NCBI GenBank assembly: GCA_020536535.1
Contig: JAHLWZ010000526.1
Coordinates: forward strand, 96,843 to 160,842
DNA length: 64,000 nt
Origin: Pelomyxa schiedti
Lineage: Eukaryota > Evosea > Pelobiontida > Pelomyxidae
Reading direction: 5' to 3'
Below the pieces are notes generated by a model. That model made no database searches. It saw nothing but the letters and a program-made list of their open reading frames with translations, and was not told where the DNA came from. How positions within the stretch are numbered: position 1 is the stretch's first letter; each line of letters opens with the position of its first letter. A program made the translations under genes and the position numbers. Shown here piece after piece: positions 1-10,600 of this stretch.

Positions 1-50
1 GGGAGTTCCCCTGTCTTTTTCTATGCCTAGAGAGATAACATAAGGTCCAT

Positions 51-1437
51 TTAACATATGAAATAGTACAAATTGGGTGGAGCGGTTAGGGCAGATAATT
101 CGTGTATCGGCGACTGCGCATTGAACTCTGCAGGTTGTAACTCCGGAGGAGAGGAGGCAACTCTGTGACAATATTATTCTATGAGAGTAAAAAAAAAAAA
201 AAACACACATCAACGAGGGACAGCTTGTCAACTCTGCTATTTTTGGTACATACAATTCCTCTGAATCAACGACCTTTGCTTGAGGCTCGAGTGATTCTGG
301 GTAGCCACACTTCTGGTTGTGCTGAGCTGACAGTGGCAGAGCAGTGACTGGCTGTGTGGATGCTGTTGAAGAAAGAGTATTCGAAGATTGGGCAAAGGAA
401 TCTCGTTGCTCCTTTACCTCCACTGGTGCAGTCGACAAGGGAATTGTCGTAGTGACAGATGGCAAGATCTGGGAAAGGAGGTCTTGCCGGAGTTGTAATG
501 GGCTATTATACTTTCCCGAAAAGCTATCGCTGTCAAAAGAAAGAAAGTCCAGGAACTTGGAAGAGGGTGATAAAACTTTGCTGTAGTAATTTGGGGACGT
601 TTCCAGAGGTGGACGATTGGAGCTTCTTTTTGGGGTACTGAACTATAAACGAAATGAGACTTACTATAATAAAAGCACTCGGACCTGGGGGTCAGATATG
701 GTGCTAGGCTCTAAAGGAGTACGAAGTTGTGTCTCACAGGCATTCCCAAGGAAAATCTGGGGAGGAAAAAAAAATTATGTTCAAAAGGGTGCCAGCAATA
801 GTACTTGACTTAGCGAGTCCGTGGACAGACAGTCGCCCAACGCAAATGTACTTCCTGATGCTAATCCAGAATGAGTTTCGGCATATTCATTTTGTTCTCT
901 CTTGTGGTTTGGCTTACAGGTGCCAGCAGGTTCAGATATAACAGTGGTTTGAGTGCAGTTATTGGTACTGAGCGAACCCCTTGTGCATTCTGTTGCTGAT
1001 TCATCAAGTGGTATTAAAGACGGGGGAGGGGGTGGTGGTGGAGGAAGAGGCAGGGATGAAGAAGGTGTGGGCGCGCAGGCTGATTCCCCACCCAAAATGT
1101 TTGCGTTACGGGATTGTCGAGTCGTTTTTGTCCCGGGCTTTCTTCCTCGCCGTGGGGCAAGTTGTTGACAAACCCCCTCTGAAGGTTCATTCGGGTCAGC
1201 TGAAGCAACAAAGTACATTTCGTCGTAAGAACATTCTGGAGGATTGTACAAAGTTGATGGGGCCAAGATCTCGGCACCGATGTACACTTGTTCGGTAGGG
1301 TAAAAAGGAATGAAGCCATCGTGCAAGTAATAGCCCCCACCTCTGTTCATAGAGTCACAGTTATGCCCACCATAATCAATTTCCCCCGCAGCAGAAAAAA
1401 GGTCTTCTGTTTGTGCACCAGTACCAGTGTAGTCCAT
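51..1437 (-). CDS. Low-complexity protein with an AT-hook-like motif
   Basis: I do not recognise a family. The ATG at 1437 opens an exon (1437-805) rich in Ser, Pro, Gly and Asn, with a run of eight prolines (PPPPPPPP) and an AT-hook-like basic core, RRGRKPGTK, near residue 97. The frame carries on across two likely introns, 804-757 and a 27-nt intron at 664-638. The exons between and after them (756-665, 637 to about 210) read as Ser/Thr/Pro/Gln-rich protein. A poly-T-containing intron near 181-209 then leads to a last exon that probably stops at TAA 53-51. The AT-hook suggests a nuclear, DNA-binding role, but this rests on one short motif. The last exon could instead run off the window edge. 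Its start faces no nearby gene; the next gene (eEF1A-like) lies on the same strand, 186 bp upstream. Confidence 0.6.
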
Positions 1438-1611
1438 GCCAACACGTACTTACGGTGACCAACACCACCCCTCGCCTTGGTTTTTTTTAATGTGTTAATT
1501 CTCTTTGAAGATCCACAGCAGGTGATGCATTTTGGTTTTTCCTTGGCATCAATTAATTCCCTGCGCGGATGTCAACACGCCAATCTGAAACAACCCCAAA
1601 CAACACACTGT

Positions 1612-1617
1612 TTTATT
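1612..1617 (-). other. Poly(A) signal AATAAA of the eEF1A-like gene
   Basis: On the minus strand AATAAA begins 6 nt after the TAA stop codon of the eEF1A-like gene. If used, the 3' UTR would be only a few tens of bases, in line with the compact spacing elsewhere in the window. Confidence 0.45.
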
Positions 1618-1622
1618 TACAA

Positions 1623-3112
1623 TTAAATCAGAACAAGCCAGGGTAGATTGCAGGACCAAGAGAACTCGATGATAGTCTGAAGGATGTGGAGTGGCAGATG
1701 GTGCTTTGAGAGTGGGCATGTGGGACCGTTGCAGCACCAGGCAGCTAGAATCGGTCGTATCACAGGCCATTTTGGCCATCTCGTTACGTGCGGCGTAACC
1801 TCTTTGATTACTCCCACGGCGCACACGGTTCCGTTGAAGCTGCAGAGGAATCTTCCAAACTGGGAGAATTGGGAAAAGCTGCCCACGGCCAATGGAAGGC
1901 ACGGGATAAGCGTGACTATGGCACAATCGCCTCTCCTCAATGTGGTCAGTGGATCTTCAAAGTCCCTGCCCGTTGCTTTGTCTATCTTCTGCACAATGCT
2001 GTCCAATTTACAAGGGACTGAGGCCGAATGAGTAAACAGTACAGGGACAGCTCCCACATTGATACAGTTTGCATCACGCAGCACAATCATCTGGTGCAAA
2101 ATGATTTAAGGTGCCAGTAAAGAAATTAATCTCACATTCGCACTGAACTTATCCACTCGGCGAATTTGTGACTCAGTTGAGCTGGAACCACCAATTGCAA
2201 TAGATCCACGTTTTGGCCTGCGTCTCGTATCACAATCAATCCTAAGGCCTGCAATATCACCTGGTTCGGCATTGTCTACCTGATTCCCACAAAGCTCGAT
2301 GGATCTCAGAGTTATGGAAAACTTCTGTGGTTCCACCCACAAAGTCATGCCATTTGATACTGTGCCGTATAATACCTTCCCGATGATTATGCTGCGGTTG
2401 TAAAGAACGCGAAGGATTTGTATGACTGGCGGGAAAGACTGAAGTTGTGAACTTGGAACTCTTGAGGGAATGGGCAATGAACCCAGAGCCGCGATTAGTG
2501 ATCGGCCTTGGTACCACTGATCTCCTTCCGTGCTGGAGGCTATATTTTCACCAGTGAGTCCATTGACTGGTATGAAGTCCTTCGTGGGAGGGTTGAACCC
2601 AACCTGTTTCTTCGTGATAAGGTATACCTTTACGAGCTAATCCGTACTTTATGGAGGTATGCAGTTAATTCTCCCCTTATTTCCGTGTACCTAGCCAACT
2701 CCTTCGTCAAGTTACTTGGCTCAAATGTCAGTTTGTTGACTGCAATTAAAATCCGCTTCGCACCCATTGTGAACGCCGCAAGAGGCATACTTCTAGTGCT
2801 GCCGTAACGTCCGTATCCCCTTTCCCATTCTCCCTCTGCGGCACTCACAACCAACACGCAGGCGTCAACCATCCCGAGCACCGGGACAGCGTTGAGGCTG
2901 TACTTCGGGTCGCCCGGTACCTCGAAAAACGTCACCCTGCGCCCGGCGATGCACGCAAACCTGTTGACCAGCTCCCAACTCCTCCCGGCACCTGACGCCG
3001 ACGTGGCTCTGCCCACCTCACCCGGCACAAGGTGCCGCAGCAACGTGGACTTCCCGCACCCAACATCCCCCATCACTGCCACGGACAGAGGCGAAGCCCG
3101 TAGCCAACTCAT
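1623..3112 (-). CDS. Degenerate eEF1A/Hbs1-like translational GTPase
   Basis: All three domains of the eEF1A family can be followed. The G domain starts almost at the first residue (P-loop GDVGCGKST at about residues 15-23; an EVPGD motif where eEF1A has DAPGH; NKL in place of NKMD). After an intron near 2650-2600 comes the end of the G domain (VGFNPPTKDFIPVNGLTGEN, like the VGYNP..PISG.GDN stretch of eEF1A) and the beta-barrel domain 2 (GTVSNGMTLWVEPQ, AEPGDIAGLRI). After another intron near 2100 comes domain 3 (VLFTHSASVPCKLDSIVQKI ... FCSFNGTVCAVGVIKEV). A roughly 50-residue C-terminal tail absent from eEF1A follows. The catalytic His after the DxPG motif is Asp, and the guanine-specifying Asp of NKxD is missing. 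True eEF1A is far more conserved, so this is a paralogue, perhaps a nucleotide-binding adaptor like Ski7. That role is inferred. Confidence 0.8.
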
Positions 3113-3167
3113 CGGCTTGCGGATCGGTCAAAACAACACTTTCTGGGAATTCCCCGGCACAAAAACG
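3113..3167. promoter_or_regulatory. Shared divergent promoter, 55 bp between start codons
   Basis: The start codons of the eEF1A-like gene (-) and of the unknown + strand gene are separated by 55 bp, so both 5' UTRs and core promoters must fit into this stretch or extend into the opposite gene. I see no clear TATA box. The + strand frame stays open through the divergent gene, so an upstream start for the + gene cannot be excluded from frame alone. Confidence 0.5.
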
Positions 3168-4797
3168 ATGGCGTTTTGTAACAGCGAAGTCGTTGCAACT
3201 ATTGACGACGACCCCTCGTCGTGCCGCTTGGCATCAGTCCCCGCGCTCTGTGCCATTGACCAGTTCGTTGCGCTGCTGATGTCGTCGCACCCGCGATGCG
3301 GCCCCCGCAGCCCGGCGGGGCCTGTGTGCTCCGTGGCTCCACTTGCGCGCCACATCTGGGACATGTCCGGAGTCGTCTACGTCGTGCTAGAGGTGAACCC
3401 CGAGGAGGAGCCGCCGGAATCGCGGTGCGCGATGTTTGGCGTGTCTGGCGCCACTCTGGGAGTGACTTATGGGCCCGTCTCGGGGCCCAACCGCCTGAGA
3501 GACTGGAAAACGCCGGGCCTCTGGGTCCACAGAGACAGAAACTCCGGCGATGACGACGGAGTTGGCTATTTGGTGCTCTACAGGGCGGATTATGGGACAC
3601 TTTCAAGTGCAACTGCTTGTTGTGCTGGTGGCGGGGAAGTGGTGCCTGTGGCTTTGGGGTGCATGTCAGGGGATTCTGCCATAAATAGGAAGTGGTTTGT
3701 TGCTTGTGCGGACTACAGCGGTGCAGTATTCGAAGGATATAAGCTGATAATCAGTAACATTCAGCATGGAAAAGAGCCTGATGTGATGGTGGCAGTGCCT
3801 GGGAGTGAGAAGCTTCTTGTGTGCCAGTGTTATGTGTTCTTTAACAAGGTGGCTGCTGATGAGGCTCTAGTCGTGATGCTGTGTGCTGGCGATCACTACG
3901 GACCTGCGTTTACTTTGTTTGATGTTGGTGCAACCTACAGGTCGAGGGAGCCTGCTGTGGTGATGAGCTCAATATGTACCACGTGGCCTCCTTATAACTC
4001 CTACACCTGTGAGGAGGTTTTGATTATGAGAAGACAAAATGGAGATGTCATTTTCATCTTGAAGGCAATTGAGAGCGTTCTCTGGGGTGCATTTGCAGTC
4101 GAGCCCACAACTGGGGTTTTCACACAGTTTGTGGAGCACTGTTCTCAGCTGTCACAGGTCAGCAACAGGGTGTTCTGCACAGGATGTCAGAGTATAGGGA
4201 CATACGAGCTGTGGGACTGCAACAACCTAGCCACACCACTGCGGAAGGTAAGTGACAGATTCCATCAAGTAGTTGGTGGCAGTGGGCTTCTGTTTGCAGT
4301 CCAACTAGGCAACAGGAAGATCACAGTACTTGAGGCCACCTCAGGAATCACTGTGCTAACAATCGAGGTGACCTCCCTGCCCAGAGGTGCTCCCTTTTCC
4401 ATCACTCCATGTTGCTCTCTGCTTTTTTGATTAGAAGGTATTTATTGTTTTTTTCTTTCTCTTATCGAATCCCCAGCTATGAAAAGAACCTGCTTTGCAT
4501 TGACGGGTTCTATCTGTGCCAATATCTGGAAACATCCTCACAGCTGTGAAGGTTGTGATCCAACGGTACCTTTTGAAGTAAGTGGGGGATCACGTCACGT
4601 CGGATTTCGGAATTCACCGGGTGTCTGTTTAAGACTTAGGTCTGTAATACATCTCTTCTTTCCATTATTATTGGCTCACTATCTTCCAGTAGCTTATCTT
4701 GCCGCATGCTGACGGGTATGTACAACCCAACCGGTACCAAGATGGAGCACTGGCGTCATTCCGTTTTGAAGGGACATCGGCCACGTCAAAAATGTGA
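3168..4797 (+). CDS. Unrecognised protein, possibly beta-propeller-like
   Basis: The ATG at 3168 opens an uninterrupted frame to 4430 (420 aa). The protein has repeated blocks of alternating hydrophobic beta-strand-like segments spaced by about 40-50 residues (for example WFVACADYSGAVF, KLLVCQCYVFFN, VIFILKAIESVLWGAF, GTYELWDCNN, GLLFAVQLGNRKITVLE), which is how a WD-like propeller reads, though no clean WD/GH signature is present. Near residues 40-55 is SSHPRCGPRSP. The stop at 4430 may be intronic: short exons with good coding look follow (4480-4552 and, after TAG at 4689-4691, an exon ending DGALASFRFEGTSATSKM then TGA at 4795-4797). The exact joins between 4387 and 4691 are unresolved, so the C-terminus is uncertain. 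Family and function unknown. Confidence 0.6.
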
Positions 4798-4921
4798 CTC
4801 GTTATTTTTGATTCCCACAAACTCAACAGAGGGCTTTGCAAACGGGTCATATAGACATGACATCAACAGACGGGATAAAGATACACACCCGACAAATCAG
4901 CAAATATCAGATATCAATCAA

Positions 4922-5337
4922 ATGGCTAGAACAAGGATTGCAAACAGTCTGGTAAGCAAAACTCTGACAGCAAAGTCTACTTCACAGTCACACCAAGGTA
5001 ATTACACACTTTCTCTCCAAACCCTCAATGTCCTGTCAGGTCACCAGTCTGCACTGTTACAAGCCTCAAAAACACTGCAAACCACCACCACCACAGTGGA
5101 AAAAGCACTGCTTTGCCATTGGGTGCTCTGGTGTCTGCACAACATATTGGAGGTGAATGTTCCAGTACCTTACATCCACCTGCAGTTCCCCACCCCAGCA
5201 CCAGAGAGATGCTTGAAATCCTTGAGGGCAATATTGACACTGTTGAAATGCTTGCCTCCTGCCGTTTGGAATTTCAGTATCAATATTGCCCTCAAGGGTT
5301 TCAAATGGCAGAGCTTGCACAACATTCTCAGCCATAA
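4922..5337 (+). CDS. Possible small gene or terminal exons, strand ambiguous
   Basis: A frame with protein-like composition can be followed on this strand: an exon ending at 4996 (reading SDSKVYFTVTP), a well-formed intron at 4997-5038 (GTAATT ... CTGTCAG), then an exon ending with TAA at 5337 that contains GKSTALPLGALVSAQHIGG and LEGNIDTVEMLASCRLEF. No convincing start codon is visible, so it could be 3' exons of a gene that begins upstream. The opposite strand also carries protein-like frames here, partly because the stretch contains an inverted repeat. Treat as a candidate only. Confidence 0.25.
5211..5306. repeat. Imperfect inverted repeat (foldback)
   Basis: CTTGAGGGCAATATTGA at 5221-5237 is exactly reverse-complementary to 5280-5296. 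The arms extend to 22 bp with a single mismatch (5221-5242 against 5275-5296) and more weakly to about 32 bp outward. The loop is about 32 nt. A transcript from either strand could form a hairpin. It makes both strands encode similar peptides (LEGNID and QYCPQGFQ appear on both), which confuses gene calling here. Confidence 0.9.
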
Positions 5338-5504
5338 CGGTTAAAAACGCCAAGGAGCATTCCCAACCCCTTGAAGTTCTTCGCCATATCGGCAGAGACG
5401 TCGAGGGCAAACACAATTCTCTCTGGCATGAACGGTCGTTCTTCCAGTTGTACTGGTACCGTCGCAACCGCACCGCCGCTCACACTCGCTCCCTGTGTAC
5501 TCAT
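5328..5504 (-). CDS. BABAM1/MERIT40-like VWA domain start (first exon)
   Basis: The ATG at 5504 opens an exon reading MSTQGASVSGG ... MPERIVFALDVSADM. The PE-[RK]-[IV]-[IV]-hydrophobic-LD-x-S-x-x-M pattern is the start of the divergent VWA fold of BRISC/BRCA1-A subunit MERIT40 (BABAM1), which scaffolds K63-deubiquitinase complexes. After FALDVSADMAKNFK the frame closes at 5328, so an intron must follow. A candidate intron (GTTGGG ... GGCTGAG) gives a following exon with KFQTAGGKHFNSVNIALKDF, which vaguely resembles the middle of MERIT40, but about 40 expected residues between are missing. The gene may therefore be incomplete, mis-joined or a pseudogene. The opposite strand competes for the same DNA. 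Confidence 0.4.
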   Translation of the reverse strand: MSTQGASVSGGAVATVPVQLEERPFMPERIVFALDVSADMAKNFKGLGMLLGVFNRYG

Positions 5505-5689
5505 TTTCCCGAGATTTGATCGTAGTGACAGCTTACAAACGGCTTTAGATTTTCTATCCAAATATTTAGCTCACCTCGTCAAAAGAAACCTTTTTAAAAT
5601 GCTTGTTGATGAGAGAAATGAGATGAACCCTGTAAGAGCCCAGTACCAGAAAGGAGCTTCAACAGACGCAGAAAAAAAGAAACTTTGAA

Positions 5690-6132
5690 AGAAGCAGAAG
5701 AAAAAGTTTGACAAAGAACGATGTTTTCGTATTCCTTTCTGAAGCCATGGAATATCCACATAGAGAAATAGAAAGTTGAAATAGGGGTAGGTCCCATGTA
5801 CTTGGGAAAACAAAACAGAAGCCCATTAAAAAGAAAGGTTGACAAAGGAACAGTGATTTATTATTTTTTCTCTGCCAACAACCAAAGACGGCCAAAGCCT
5901 CAAAGGGCAACGGGAAGGAGTGTGTCTTGGCAGGTAATAGGGTTTCCTTTTCCCCCTGGCTCTATATGTTCAAGTTGGCCAAACCAGTGGCACAACCCGA
6001 AACCAGAGGAAGGGGGATAGAGCCCTGTGCTTACCACATTCAACAAGACTCCTAGCACTTCCCGTATAGCTGCCCAAGGAAGCTCTGTGGTCCGTATCTT
6101 TCCGGTTGTTGTCTGAAGGGTTTAGTGTGTGT
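5690..6132. other. Gene-free stretch downstream of actin
   Basis: No convincing frame on either strand. It contains A-rich tracts and must hold the actin 3' UTR and poly(A) site. A + strand frame at 5518-5688 (ALDFLSKYLAHLVKRN ...) looks partly coding, but it has no start or splice context that I can support. Confidence 0.4.
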
Positions 6133-7651
<1,519 letters not shown>

Positions 7652-10600
7652 ATGACCACAGAGCACGAGGGGCGCAGTGCGGAGGGTAACACCGCAATTG
7701 TGGGACACCCCCCAGATGCCATGCCAGCACACGCGGACGTGTCACCCGACTCGGACGCAGGAATACGGTCGCGGCACGACATGTGCCTGACTGAGTGCGT
7801 GGACCACCCCCTCATGCTGACGTCATCACCGGAAACCTGCAGTTGCAATGACGACTGTGGGTGTGACGGCCACGGCGACAAGGGAGGCGAAGGAGAGGGC
7901 GACGATTCTTCTGTTGCTTCTAATAATGACTCTACCTCTTCTGGTTCTGGTATGGTTGCAGTTGCATCCACCGCGTCAGATTGTAGCAGTGGTGGTTGTT
8001 CTTCTGAGGAGGCAGTGAGCGGAGGTGGCAGTGTTGATCAGGACCAGGACCCCCAATCCACAAGGGGTGCAAGTGGGGGGACACAGCCTGCTGTGGCGGG
8101 GCCTCGGCAGCAAAAGTGGAACGGACTCGATCAGCTGTTGCAGCTCGACGCTCAGGGAAGCACCGGCTTCACGAGGAAGAAAACTATGGATGTGCTCATC
8201 CTGCCTAATGAGGATGTTGTAAAGAGTGGGCACCAGGGAAGGGTCGCCAAGCTTTCATCTGCTTTGCAGTCTAGCAGCGCACCACCGTCTCCGGTAAATT
8301 CAACCAAGGCACATGTGCTTAATTCACCTCAGAAAGGTGCTGCACCCCAGAGTCCATCAAGTCCAAATCAAGCAAAGAAAGCTTCAATTGCTCAGAGATT
8401 TTCGACTCTACTGAGATCAACAAAGACCCCTCAGGTGAAAAAGGAATCCCCCCTACAAACACAATCAACAAATCCTTCAACGCCAAGTACATCATCCAGT
8501 GCTCCAAAAAAATCAGAAACAGAACCTCTTCCTACAGGCACTGCCCAACTTGAAAAACAAGAGGCCCACCAAACCCAAGATTCCTCTGATCCTTCATCTT
8601 CACCAGAAAAAATGACAAATGAAGTGTCTGTCAAACAGACAAACAGAGACCTCCAAACTGCGCTCCAAGGAAGCACTTCTCCCCAGGTAGCCAATGGTGA
8701 ATCTCACGCAAATGATACCACGGAACTTGAATCAAGTAAGACTGAGGAAACAGACCCGATCTCTAAATCAAATGAGAACTTAAACTCCTCCACAAGTAGT
8801 GTAACATCACTGCACACTGTCACTTCCACATCTGCAACACAAGCTCCCTCAGCCAGTACAAGTATGAACCCACAAGTCTCATCACCCTTTGACTGGAGTG
8901 CATGTCTGGCTGGATTGCTGGAACAAATTTCTGTAAGTACAGCTACCTCTTTGGCCGATTTAGGGGAGCCGGCATCGAGTCCAACTATTTCTACTGCCAA
9001 TGAAAAATCCTATGCAGTGAGTGTGGATGCCAATCAAAAGGCAGTGGCACAAGTTGAAGATAAAAGTATTTCACTCCAAGCGCCTTCAACCAGTGAAAAC
9101 GACAGAGCAACTTCTGTGTCTTCTGATCCCTCCAACTCTTTTGCCACTTTCTCTCATGCAGTGAATCAAAAATCATTTTTTTCCTGGAACAGGTTCATTG
9201 GTGACTGTGGAACCAAAGTAACAGCTGCAAATAGTACATCACAAGACACTACATATAACTCAACCCCATATGCACCTTCACCCAAAACCAAATGGCCCAC
9301 TTGTGCGCCAACCAAGAAGAATTCCACATTCTCATCAAACAAGACCAAATCTACTTGCAGACAGCGTTCAAATACCCTCGCATGTGCAAGTATATCTCGT
9401 CACCTCAAGGTACTCTCATCTAAAAGAGTGACTGGGTTAAATATTGACAGGACAAATGTAACCTCGCCTTTCCTCTTGTGGTATACTTGCCAGATGGTAC
9501 TGCTGTTGCCACGCCTATGAAGAGATACACTACACCTGCTCAAATTTGTTCCCGTATAGCTTTGCTCTGCCCACAACTAGAATCTAGATCACTAAGATTA
9601 ACATCGCACACTGGAGCCTTGCTAGATCATGGCTTCATACTATGTGAGTGTGAGGATGTTCTACAATGTACTAGATTTGGGGTGTGGCCCAGGGTGCATA
9701 TTGTTTCCTTTATTGCCCGAGGAAGACAGCTTGTTGCTAGCCATTTGAAAGTAAGTGTCTTGTATGTTCAACTCAAGTTAATAGCTTTCTCAAGCATTCT
9801 GTAACTGAAAAGCCAAAAATAGTCCTGGTAAATAATAACGCTGCTCTTTCTGTTCTAAATTGTCTCTGTTTGTTTCTAAGAATAGCACATTTCTCCCTTT
9901 CCAACTTCTCATACCTGGTGGCCAAACATTGTACTTGAAATGCTCTACTTCTGATACCCTTACACAAGTAAATGAAATTATCAAACAAGACTGATTTGTT
10001 TTCACGCAGATAAAGCAATTAATTATCCCACAAGCACTTCAAGAAGTGGGATTGATTCTGCCACCTAACGCCTATAATACCTTTGTACCTGGTCTCAAGA
10101 ATACACTTTCTATAATGAACGTGCCTTTCATTGCTCTGTGCAGAAGTTATGGTATTATACCAAAACTTGTTCTAGAAAGGCAATCAATTGTGTGTAAAGC
10201 ATTCCCGCTCGGTATTTCTTTTATTTCTTTGTCAACCATTTTAACAGGATAGACAAGTGGCAATTGAAAATGATATTTCCACTATTCTTGGGGAATATGA
10301 GCACTCCATCGGACTAGAAGAACTTATTTTCAAGCAAAAGGCAGCTAGGTACCCATCTGTGATATTGGTTTTTTTCTCAACTACACAGATTGAGATATCA
10401 ACAACGAATATCAGGGATACCACTGTGGTTATCGTCTGCTCCCCCAGAAAAACAGAAGGGGGCAATTGACATTAATATCGAGCTTCCCCTTCTGGGAACA
10501 ACGATGCATATCCCTTCGACACGTACGATTTTTTTTCCCCCTCACCCTGAGTTTAATTTTTCCTGTGAGCAGGTTCTGAAACAGCTGATGGTTTGATCAC

